The position numbers were made by a program, and so were the translations under genes. The notes under the pieces are model-generated. The model saw only the letters and a list, made by a program, of their open reading frames with translations. It was not told the origin of the DNA and did no database searches. A stretch of DNA of 64,000 nucleotides, taken from assembly GCA_963693285.1 (NCBI GenBank), contig OY848920.1:9286182-9350181 (forward strand), read 5' to 3'. Source of the DNA: Xestospongia muta (lineage: Eukaryota > Porifera > Demospongiae > Haplosclerida > Petrosiidae). Positions 11,601 through 20,626 of this stretch are shown in pieces (the first letter of the stretch is position 1; the number at the start of each line of letters is the position of its first letter).

Positions 11601-14600
11601 GTTCCTTGTATAATCAATATCATGGCTACCGTCTTGTGGCATACTTTGTAGACTTGTCTTTATGATAAACCTCCCACACATTGGGAAAGAGTTGGTCTCT
11701 ATAATGATACCCATTTTAAAGTTTTAACTTGATAAAATGATTTATTGAGCCACAATTACTAAAACCTGTAGTAGCTTTGTTCACATAACATCTCTCCTAA
11801 TATATCATACCCTCCATTTGATAAAGTACAAAGTGTCTATTTATGATCACATTAGAATTTGAAACTGAAACTTCTATTACATTAAAGTATGTGACCGTCT
11901 TATACCAAAAATTGTCATCATCTGTCATGTTATGTGGGTGTGTCCACATAGATCTGTTTCCTGTATTAATTATGGTACATACACATGTAGAAGTTTAAAA
12001 TATCAACAAAATATTTTAGACATCATACCTCATAGTCTTGTCCCAAGACTACCATGTCCTCTGACCAAGATACCTTTTTGCTTTGGGGATGTAGCAGTCT
12101 GGGAATGAGACTAAAGACATTTTAGCAAAATCACATGACTACCTTTTTACTTTGGGGCACATGGCAGTCTACAGATGAGACTACATACCACAAACACACT
12201 ATAGTCCAACCCACACCATACTGTATACTTATAGTGAGCTGTGAGTTATGTCACAACCAGTAATGTAATCAAATTCCCAGACTTGATTGATCATAACATA
12301 TAATATGATGACAATATTATGGGTGGAGTCAATATAACTATTACAGTTTATAATAAGACTGTGTCAACTGGTACCATAGAACATAATGATCATGAGATGT
12401 TACTTGTTTGGAAATAAGGAATTTAATATTATGTAAACCTTGGTTAATTTTATTATATGTTAATATCAAAAAGTAACATAATCAACCCAGCCCTTCTCTT
12501 GAGTTAGTTTGTGAGACTACAACATAATGTTTTTATTGAGTTAAATCAACATGACTAAATGAAAGTAATTGTAACACAATAAAACAAGAAAGGACAAAGA
12601 AGTCCATATTTCAAAATGAAACGTCTAATGATTCTTGTTTGTAGATCCTGCATTTTTTTAGATCAAAGCAGTTTTCAGCCACACCCACTATAAAAACAAT
12701 GTGGTTTGTCATGTACAAGTTGAATACATTGTGGTTTACCAGGAATGAAAGAAACAGGTGTACTACAATAATGTTTATGTTTAGTTGTTAGATCAACATC
12801 AAAATTGATTTAGAAACATTTTAAAGTATTTTGTGAACCAAGCAAAAATCCAGCCACACCCTTTTATTAATATTAATATACTGTTATAATATCATTGCCT
12901 TCCACCTTCACTTCCTCCTAAGTCACTGTATGTATATGTCATCTGTACATGGGTGGAGTCAGACTTAACTGTTGATAAAGAAAGTTAGTGATATATAGGG
13001 AGGAGTTAAAAACAATTATAAAAGACAATATCATTAATATTACAAATATCATTATTCAAGATTGTGGATTCTAGTCTAATAACATTATTATCTCTTTACA
13101 TTTTATTATATATTATGATATGTTAATATTTGCGTATAAATCTAGCCCCACCCATCACTCATTTCCAACTGATCCCTGTCAGAAGTAATTTGTTGTCATC
13201 TAACTATAGTTAAGTATGTACATTGGTATATCTGACCTCAAGTGGGTGGAGTCAGACAGACTTAGGCTCATAAAAAGGAAAAATAATAAACAAGAACGTA
13301 GTCTACTTCATGGATTATATTTAAAATGTTACAATAAAGTACAAACATGTTTACATTAATCCCTGGTAAGATAAATCCTTGTATCAGACTCCAGGACTCC
13401 ATTAAACATGAGCTAGCTTTTATATTTTATCAATGACTCAAATGTAATGAGAACAGGATGAACAAACCATATTCAAAGAGGAGATGTCTAAATAACTTGT
13501 TTGCAAATCATGTATTAGATCAAAGCAGTTTATAGTCACACTCAACTATAAAAACAATGTGGTTTGTCAGGTACAAGTCCAATAGACTATATACTAGACA
13601 ATTCCTCTCTAAGCAAAAAGGCTGGCCTCACAAGGCTAACTTGATATATGAATACTTGAAAGCATTATATAGTAGAGTGTACCATTAACATAAACATAAC
13701 AGAATTGTTCCTCTGTAGAACATACAAAGTCTCCAATTTAACGGTAAACCATGCCTCCTGTTGGTCGTTGCCATAGTAACCATATTCAGTACAGTAATGG
13801 CTTCCTTTCTTCTTCAGTGTGTTATCTGTGTATTGTAGTGTGTTATAGTATATATTACTATGTGTGTACTATACTATATACTAACTCTGTTTTATAACAG
13901 GAGACACTGGAAGTGTTCAGTGGTATGATGATGACAATAGAGTATCGCTCACCAGACCAAGTGTAGTAGAAAGTGAAGATGTTATAAGTAAATTAATAAA
14001 AGAACAACAAACAGGAAAAGAATGGAGTATTAGTCTCTCCTCATCATCTCCTGAAAGTACTGCAGTTATTATAAAGAATCTTAATAAGTGTACAGTGTGG
14101 AGTCTTTATATATGGCACACTTCATTGGACAGTAAGTGTGTATCGATATTATCAGAGACACTAAAAACTAATAAAACAATCAAGACACTAGTGCTGCAGT
14201 CCTCTTCACTTACTGGTGGTATCAAACAAGTCAGTGATAGTCTCTGTAATAATGAAACACTTGAAGAGTTATGGTTGTGGAATGTTACTGGTATCACAGA
14301 TGAAGATATGACTCACTTATCTACTATGTTAGCAACTAATACAACTTTAAAAGTACTAGATCTCTCCAACTGTAACATCACTGATAATGGAGTCCGATAT
14401 ATCTGTGAAGGACTTACTAAAAACCAAACATTGACTACGTTGGACATCGGACGTAATCATCAGATCACTTCAGTTAGTACCAGTACAATAGCAGATCTAA
14501 TACAAACTACTACATCACTGACAAAACTATATCTCTACAATACTTCACTAAACGATGATGATATCAAGACAATATGTACTTCACTTAATAAAAATACTAC

Positions 14601-14694
14601 AATAACGAAACTATACTTACCAAGAGAACATTACGAGTATTGTAAAAAGTTAGACAGTTATCAAGTTATTAAAGATAGAGTTGAGTTCCGGTAA
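5632..14694 (+). CDS. Gene B: DD/CARD-like/coiled-coil/LRR protein (NLR-like, no NACHT)
   Basis: Eighteen exons: 5632-5668, 5731-6027, 6197-6478, 6531-6896, 6945-6980, 7029-7717, 7776-7893, 8472-8570, 8646-8687, 8757-8894, 8923-8997, 9059-9127, 9340-9396, 10339-10476, 10707-10769, 10859-10996, 11409-11537, 13901-14694. They sum to 3567 nt, 1188 residues, in one frame. All junctions are phase 1 except phase 0 after 7717. Start MATKKLSQTQHL. Exon 2 is a death domain (SWREVGLSLKVP; WETVIDAIKGPIVNN). Exons 3 and 4 are related CARD-like modules (NPVKVSQLL; TLSQSLQYPVSVARLL). Exon 6 is the alpha/beta module (GNSIIVTCYAP). Three exactly 138-nt exons give coiled coil. The last exon is RI-type LRR (CNITDNGVRYICEGL). 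Likely a cytosolic innate sensor or adaptor; no signal peptide, membrane segment or Walker motif is visible. Confidence is high for exons, moderate for function. Confidence 0.8.
6031..6127 (+). pseudogene. Relic of the MATR-type death-domain exon inside gene B intron 2
   Basis: Directly after the exon 2 donor, in another frame, the sequence reads RQVLDTLRKDVIKQIAVA...YEEALKKS and ends in a GGTGAG donor. This aligns with the C-terminal half of the MATR-type cassette of genes F and J (RRQVVDALRKEVIEEITVAHEYEQTLRKS). Gene B therefore carries the MATK-type death domain fused to the tail of the other cassette. It may be a relic or a skipped exon; I see no clean acceptor in front of it. Confidence 0.6.
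7938..7980. repeat. (GT)n / alternating purine-pyrimidine tract
   Basis: GTGTGTGCGTGTGCACGCGC followed by pure GT in a gene B intron. The paralogous introns in F (about 22939-22966), H and I have shorter versions. Alternating CG/GT of this kind can adopt Z-DNA; no function is claimed. Confidence 0.8.
11538..13900. other. Long last intron of gene B
   Basis: 2.4 kb with no coding exon that I can support. Most blocks recur, in order, in the last intron of gene F (11640-12420 with 25390-26470; 12420-13060 with 26480-28100; 13210-13560 with 30262-30610), showing common descent of whole genes. F has extra mobile elements where B does not, so B gives the empty sites. Confidence 0.6.
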
Positions 14695-15640
14695 TAGTAA
14701 GTAGTTTGTTGTTTATTCTTAATCTGTCTTCTTGCTCACCTTTTTTTCTTTTTAGTTACTCTTGACTTTATCCTCTCTTCTTTTATTAACAATTATTTCT
14801 CTAACAAAACTTATAGACAATAAAAATAGAACAGTTTTGCTTGACACTTACTTCTCTAACGTCGCACTTTTTTGTCTTTCTCGCAGCTGGTCACTTGGCG
14901 CCTGTAATTATTATATGTGGGCGGGGTATTAATTTAACCTCTTTGTGGAGTACCTATGTTGTCTGGAATTCCGGGTGGTTCTTGGTGTAACTTACCTATG
15001 ATGACATCATGTAACATCATAAGAGTATTTGAAGCAATGAGAAACGTACTTGCATCAAATAATTTTCCCATTTTACTGATTTTAGATCACCTAAAGAAGT
15101 TAACATGACCTGTCTTATATCCAGAAGAGATGGAAGACTACAATTTAACTATAATACTGAGATCAGTTCAGTTGATCAACAAAATTGATTTTATTTGTCA
15201 ACTGCTAAAGTTCAGCAGTAGATATTAATGAGATAGAGAAATTTGTTCACTCAGGTAGATCTAGTGAATGTTGAGATAATGTTAATGGACAATCCCAACA
15301 TTCTATGAACAATATTTATATCCTAATATAAAGGAGTCTCTATTGAAGACAAGAGAGGGACAATTGGTAAACTAAATACAATATAGTGTGTGGAGATGAA
15401 ATACTATGTAAAGTAAGATGAGATATTGAAGACAATTATAACCTCTCCTGTCTCCTCCCCATATAGCCATTAGCTAGACTAGATATAGAGGTCACTAGTA
15501 TTGGTCTTACATCAGCTGTAATAGATACTGAACAATTACATTCACAGAGTGATCCTAATATAAGTCAACTTTAATGAACAAAGTTTATAGTTGCTCTCAT
15601 TCTAATGTTCTCACAACACAAACAATACAACAATAACAAT
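14695..15640. other. Conserved downstream block of gene B with exon-like ORFs
   Basis: The block recurs after the LRR exon of F, I and (disrupted) J. It contains an acceptor-like TCTCGCAG followed by the frame AGHLAPVIIICGRG (about 14887-14990); a frame after TTTAG ending FRRDGRLQFNY, where the B copy reads SRRDG, stopping at 15188; and, after CCATATAG, a frame LARLDIEVTSIGLTS...SDPNISQL with stop (about 15468-15574). This may be 3' UTR or alternative 3' coding exons. No link to the LRR exon was proven. Confidence 0.45.
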
Positions 15641-15865
15641 ATATAGTAATGTTGACTTTTATGTGTTAATTTATTATACTCTAAATATTTGTGAAGTTAT
15701 AAAAAGAAATTATTTCACACAGTTATACTAATAATTAGAATAAAACAACAAATTACGTGTACATCAATAAAAGAAAAAATATTAAATAATACTTACATGT
15801 ATTTAAACAAATCAATTAAATCAAGAAATAGTATAATAATCATGTCATTATCACTTAGTTATTAA
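15641..15865. other. AT-rich spacer
   Basis: Shared with the sequence after the downstream blocks of F and I until about 15840, where it jumps into a death-domain fragment. No gene seen. Confidence 0.5.
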
Positions 15866-16240
15866 ATAAATGATGTGAAGTTAGATGACATTCACTGACT
15901 AGCAGAGGATTCTACTTACAAAACATTAAAAATGTTTAAATTGTGGTTAGGTACCAACTCTCATGCTACGAGAAAGCACATTTTGAATCCTTTGAGAAGG
16001 GAGGTCATTGAAGAAAACAATATTACACAAAAGTATGAGAAGTTTTTAAAATGTCTTCTAGCTCTCCTGGTGAGTGAAAGATCTACAATATCTACTATAG
16101 TGTGTTATCTCTGTTACAGGAATTGATGTCCAACCTAATGAAGCAAGTACTACTCATTCAACCTATATTGATGCATTGTCACAGTGTCTGATCAATACTG
16201 TAAATTAGTATCATTTATTTAGAGGTGTATTTGGTAAGTA
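15866..16240 (+). pseudogene. Death-domain/CARD-like gene fragment (broken)
   Basis: Begins mid-exon at NDVKLDDIH, has an immediate TGA (CAC TGA CTA), then runs open as KMFKLWLGTNSHATRKH... to a GTGAG donor near 16070. A partial first CARD-like exon after the CAG near 16118 stops within SQCLINTVN*. Closest to the fragment at 2187-2640. It lacks a start codon and all later exons. It lies just upstream of the Vestigial-like gene. Confidence 0.7.
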
Positions 16241-16353
16241 GATGTGACAAGGAATCTTCAAGTTCAGACATTAATGAACTACAGCAGTGACTATTGTCTG
16301 CGTGGTATATAGTAGCTCTAGACACTAACTTTAGTTAAGGAAATAACTGTGAA

Positions 16354-17575
16354 ATGTCTGGCAGTACACTTTCTAACAAACCTAACTGTTCAGAGAACAA
16401 GCCAGCAATCGATGATGTCAAATCTGCAGACGCTCGAGTAATTACTTTTTACGAAGATGTCGGCAACGAAGTAGACGTTCATTTCGCTAGAGCATTGTCT
16501 TCAGAATCGAATGGAAGCAGTTCTCAGAGTATTTCAACATCACTGAATGAAATAGGTTTGTAAATTGTTCCTATATTAATTACACAGCAATAGAAGACTG
16601 TTTATCTCTTTGTACAAATTATAGATACTAATTTACCATCTTCTCTGTCTCTCTCTCGTTCTCCCTCTCCTGTTCCACCACATTCTTCTCAACCACTAAT
16701 ACCATTATCTCAAACACTCTCTTCAACAGATGCATCTCCCTCATTCCCTCTTTCTACATCAATGTCTGGATCCATTACACCCTCAGTTGTTACAACACAA
16801 CACAATTCAAGTGTCATAATGTATCCAGAACTAGCTAACCTCCTGATACATCCTGATGTGGACTCATTCTCTGATGCTCCTCGTATCCCAGGTCAACCAT
16901 CACCCACAAGAACCATACCAGCATACATAGATTATATTCCTAGTATATCTGTTAGATATCAAAATACATTATTACCTCAGTATACCCAACCAGTAAACCA
17001 ACCACATCAGGGAATAATGGACTTTGTGGAAATTAGTAAGTTTTAGTGTGTTATAAATTCATCATTATTACAAATCTATTTAATTAATCCATTATATATA
17101 ATTCATTAATGTTAATTGATTTATTTTTAGTTAAATCTTCAGTAGCTATACATTCCTCAATGGTACACATAGTAACATAATGTAGCATTATTATTCTTTT
17201 AGATAGACCTCTTACTCATTTTAATGAACCTGTCCCTATTAATCAAACCAGTAAGTTTTAATCTAATATATCATTAATATAGGGCTGCTATCTAATTATC
17301 TAGATCATTCTTTGGTACCTCCAAATAGAACAGAGTATCCTCATGATCCCATAAATATAACACAATATACATCATTATATCAACCACACTATTATACATT
17401 ACCTGGTCCTTCTATTTATAATAGTACAGATACATCAACTTATCTCTTACCTGCTACTTCCCTTCATTATGATGATATTAATGGTCATTTAGTTCAATCT
17501 ACTCAATCATTAACATTAACAACACCATCCTTTGAAGTAACAAATCAAGATTTGCATCATATATTGAGACATTAG
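16354..17575 (+). CDS. Vestigial-like (VGLL) transcription cofactor
   Basis: Four exons, 16354-16555, 16625-17035, 17203-17250 and 17304-17575, all joined in phase 1 and summing to 933 nt (310 residues). Exon 1 has a Tondu/TDU-like motif, RVITFYEDVGNEVDVHFARA, with the VDxHFxRAL core that defines Vestigial-like proteins and contacts TEAD/Scalloped factors. The rest is low-complexity Ser/Pro/Thr/Tyr-rich, as is usual outside the TDU in this family. Expected role: nuclear TEAD coactivator without DNA binding of its own. The start is the first ATG of the TDU-containing frame. The motif is about two residues shorter than the vertebrate form. The last two exons are duplicated at 37966-38504. Confidence 0.7.
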
Positions 17576-18633
17576 TGCTATTAATAGTAACTATAATTCT
17601 ATAAATAGTAACGCTAATTCTATTAATAGTAACATACTATATGACATATTCCATATTTTATGTACCAGTATTGTTAGTATTTTGTCATGGAACTATCTAA
17701 AAGTTATATTACTGTGAGTATAGGTATTGATATAATAAAATCCAGTTCTCTCCTGAGTTGTATTAATAATTAATTATGACTCTGAGATCAATATATTAAA
17801 ATTGAAAACAGCAACCATACTTGTTGTAAAATCTTATTCAATTTGATTCTACAAATGGTATAAGACTGATTAATGTCATACTACTGTTTTAGTGCTACAC
17901 CATGTACCCCACTCTATATTAACTTGATTTGCTCTAACACAAATTAAAGGAACTTCTTCAAACTCAACAACTAGGTAATATACATGACTTGATGTAACTG
18001 TTGTTACTTTTAATATCTTACTTCATTTAGATATTTCAAAGAGGCTTTAACATGCAGACACATGAAGCTGAAGTTTGTAACATCATTTTAAAAATTTTAA
18101 GTGGACTCAAATAAAGCATGCATTGTTAAATTTATCTCCATGTACAATTATTCTCAAGTAGTTATGAAACAAAATGTTTATTGCTTAAACTATTTCAAAA
18201 AAATTAAAAATGTTCAAGCATGTTACAACTGTTTGGAAATTAGTTTTAAGACAGCCATTGGCATTATATCCAGGTATGAGCAACTTTCAAAAAGTTATAA
18301 AGTTGTTACCACTATTAGCAGTCTTAGTAATTGTCTTCACTCTGATGAATCTATCTTCTACTAGAGTAATCCTCTATACACTGGAACAATACTGGCTTTT
18401 GATGTACAGGGAACCAGAATCTCTATAAAGAAGTACAGTTTAAATTAAACTACTATTAAGTACATGTATACTACATAACCTATTAAAGAACCTAGAAATG
18501 TCCAATATAATAATGAACATAATCTGATGTTATTATTTATGTGTATATAATAATTTCGTGGAGCCACACCTCCCAATATCAGCCCCACCCTAATATCTCA
18601 AGACCCCTCCTCTTCATACTGCAAAAACGACTA
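17576..18633. other. Decayed duplicated spacer with MATK-type DD relic
   Basis: Up to about 17920 it parallels the sequence after the VGLL duplicate (38505-38830). At about 17947-18060 a decayed MATK-type first exon (ELLQTQQLG), its intron and the first codons of the DD exon (DISKRL*) are recognisable but frameshifted. From 18060 to 18600 I see only short unassigned ORFs (18101-18364, 18210-18428) with no family signal. Confidence 0.5.
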
Positions 18634-18785
18634 TAGTCTCGTCCCCAGACCTACACGCAAGCTTAAAGTAGGTCTGGTGACACGGCTTGAGTTTTGTGTC
18701 CCCACTAAGGAATGTGGCGCGGGTGTTGGTATGCAATTAGAGGTAGTGTGAAATATGAATATCATCAAATTGAAGTATGTGTGAA
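18634..18785 (+). repeat. Left terminal inverted repeat
   Basis: Pairs with 20458-20609 over about 150 bases with scattered mismatches. The shared stretch includes ACCTACACGCAAGCTTAAAG and AATTAGAGGTAGTGTGAAAT. Confidence 0.85.
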
Positions 18786-19172
18786 AGTGAATGCATGGCT
18801 ACTCTTCATGAAATCTGCTACTTCTGCTGCTCTGACCTAAGCAGTAAATACAAAGATCGTGTTATTATAAGAAACAAGAATGACGAATATTCTTGTCTAT
18901 ACTCCATAGTTGTAGATGTGCTAAGGAATGAGAAACTTGAAATGGAACCAGTGAAGATTCACCAAAAAATAAACAAAGTCTTTTGTAAATCTTGCTGGAG
19001 AACTCTCAATAGATATTCAAATACACTGAAGACAATTGAGTCATTAAAGAATCGGATAAAACTTCTGTTCCTGAATGAGGTTAGTATTGATTATGATATC
19101 CATTTTTATCAGCCAAAAACAAACAAACATTGTGTTAATCATCTGGGTCAACTTTTGAATAAGCAAGAGTAG
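18777..19172 (+). CDS. Element-encoded protein with ZAD-like Cys motif
   Basis: 131 codons, ATG inside the inner end of the left TIR. N-terminal CYFCCSDL and later FCKSCWRTL provide two CxxC-type pairs spaced like a zinc-finger-associated (ZAD) or related treble-clef domain, with basic helices between. The frame ends at TAG 19170-19172. Later parts of the element (19320-19420, 19480-19740, 19780-20190) hold fragments that could be further exons or decayed coding sequence. Likely a DNA-binding protein of the element; weak family match. Confidence 0.4.
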   Translation: MCESECMATLHEICYFCCSDLSSKYKDRVIIRNKNDEYSCLYSIVVDVLRNEKLEMEPVKIHQKINKVFCKSCWRTLNRYSNTLKTIESLKNRIKLLFLNEVSIDYDIHFYQPKTNKHCVNHLGQLLNKQE

Positions 19173-19888
19173 ACTCACCTCACTGTCATGCATGATAGGT
19201 GTAAAAAGGTTAAAATTATGTTGCCATAATTACAATTACCTTTTTGTAGAAAAGAGCTAGAGATGCAGAAGTCATTATTTTGCGGACTTCACCCTAAAAA
19301 ATAACACCTGACCCTCCTTTAGAATTTCATAATACAACTCTGACATCATCTCAGTCAATCTATGAAGATGTAAGAGCAGACACCGCTCAATATCATGCGC
19401 CACAGGTAAAACAACATTATAAGTTATAAATAAATTATAGGGAAATCAATGTTACTTTTTGCTATAGAAAAGAAGTAGAAATAATGAAGATGTTGCTATG
19501 GCGACTTCTCCTAAAAAGAGGACACCTTATCCTCCAATCGTATACACCTCTGGTAAGATACTTAGTTTTAAGTGTTGGTAAAGTCTTACAACATAGAAAG
19601 TTATTGAAAATAATGAGATTGCTTGTGTACAAACTCCTCAAAGAAAGAATCTTGATAGTCCATTCATGAAGGCAACTAAGAGAGCCCATGATGACTTTCT
19701 AAGAGAAAAGCAACACTCGCCCCGAGTTGCTGTGAGTTTTGTGTGTGCATGCATAGACTAGTTATATTGTTATTATACAGGTTTTAGTTGGATATCAGTC
19801 TAAGCCAAAAGTGTCAGAGCTTAGTAATTCCTTAAAAAGGATTGGAAAAAGTATCAGTCGAGGCAAACGGCTATCTATTGCTAGATGA

Positions 19889-20190
19889 GTAATGGAGAAT
19901 CCCACACTAAGGGAACACATTTTTAGTCTTGTTGCCATTGAACTAAAAAATGAGAAGAAAATGTTAACATCTGATAAGGATTCATCAATTTTTACAAATG
20001 AAAACAAAAGTATTCATTGGAAATATTCACATGGGAACGTGTGTGGTTGGAGATTGAAACCCATTGTCCAGCACTCACTACTATAATGAAAGAATGTTTA
20101 CCTACTATAGTCTTACAGAAAGACATGACTGTCCCACCACTCTGTGTGTGTGTGCTTGCACTCAGCAGATATCTCAATCTCAATAAATTT
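19889..20190 (+). pseudogene. Degraded element ORF, conserved helical region
   Basis: Two overlapping frames give one protein if a frameshift near 20020 is allowed: ENPTLREHIFSLVAIELKNE, then FTWERVWLEIETHCPALT, then CVLALSRYLNLNK. From memory, this FTW(D/E)xVWxE-type region recurs in mobile-element-like proteins of sponges and cnidarians. Not certain. Confidence 0.3.
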
Positions 20191-20196
20191 TTTTTT

Positions 20197-20439
20197 CTGA
20201 TCCATCATTAATGCAACTAGTGGTGATACATATAATACAATTGATAACCCTTTAACATTATGAATACGATCATAAACCTTTGGTAGAATGGATTAGCATA
20301 GTGACTTCCCATATCCGGTTGGAAGACAACAGAAAACATCATTCCCAGAAATAAATGCACTAATTACTTCTTTTTGTTTCTCTTTGAGAGTAAATCCAAA
20401 TTCTTTGGCAACTTCATCGACAACGTTTGCAGTAGACAT
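20197..20439 (-). pseudogene. RecQ-like helicase N-terminal fragment
   Basis: Minus-strand frame from ATG (20437-20439): MSTANVVDEVAKEFGFTLKE, then KQKEVISAFISGNDV, Walker A CLPTGYGKSL, a TAA stop, then ILPKVYDR and motif Ia-like VSPLVALMMDQ. The Q-motif-like lead, the PTGxGKS P-loop and the SPLxALMxDQ motif are characteristic of RecQ-family SF2 helicases. The rest of the helicase core is absent. It starts just inside the right TIR of the surrounding element. Confidence 0.7.
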
Positions 20440-20457
20440 ATCTTAACACTTTCAAAG

Positions 20458-20609
20458 TTCACACATACTTCAATTTGATAATATTCATATTTCACACTAC
20501 CTCTAATTGCATACCAATACCCGCGCCACATTCCTGACTGGGGACACAAAACTCAAGCTGTGTGACCAGACCTACTTTAAGCTTGCGTGTAGGTCTGGGG
20601 ACGAGACTA
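20458..20609 (-). repeat. Right terminal inverted repeat
   Basis: Inverse copy of 18634-18785. It overlaps an apparent in-frame upstream extension of the gene F first exon (ATG at 20507), which is therefore element sequence and unlikely to be the true start. Confidence 0.85.
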
Positions 20610-20626
20610 TCACCTTAAAAGAAGCA

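Larger units (their letters stand above)
18634..20609. mobile_element. TIR DNA element with zinc-finger ORF and RecQ-like helicase fragment
   Basis: Imperfect terminal inverted repeats of about 150 bases (18634-18785 and 20458-20609) start TAGTCTCGTCCCCAGACC and end with its complement. Flanking TA dinucleotides (18634-18635, 20608-20609) could be a TA target duplication. A plus-strand ORF starts at the inner edge of the left TIR and a minus-strand helicase ORF starts just inside the right TIR, so the genes converge. No DDE transposase is visible, so the copy may be non-autonomous or its integrase unrecognised. It sits directly upstream of the gene F start codon. Superfamily not assigned. Confidence 0.75.

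Noticed and set aside
14106..14297. Minus-strand ORFs opposite the LRR exons (also 31093-31353, 51208-51594, 61552-61743)
   Set aside because: They mirror conserved plus-strand LRR coding sequence in all copies and have no splice or family support.
5632..14694. Calling gene B a true NLR
   Set aside because: No P-loop, Walker B or other NACHT motif could be read in any exon, and the introns hold no matching paralogous exon.
17132..17180. Possible extra VGLL exon (KSSVAIHSSMVHI)
   Set aside because: Its donor would be phase 0 and break the phase-1 frame; skipping it gives an exact 310-residue frame.
20507..20626. Upstream in-frame extension of the gene F first exon
   Set aside because: The sequence is the right TIR of the inserted element; the shared MATRN start at 20627 is preferred.
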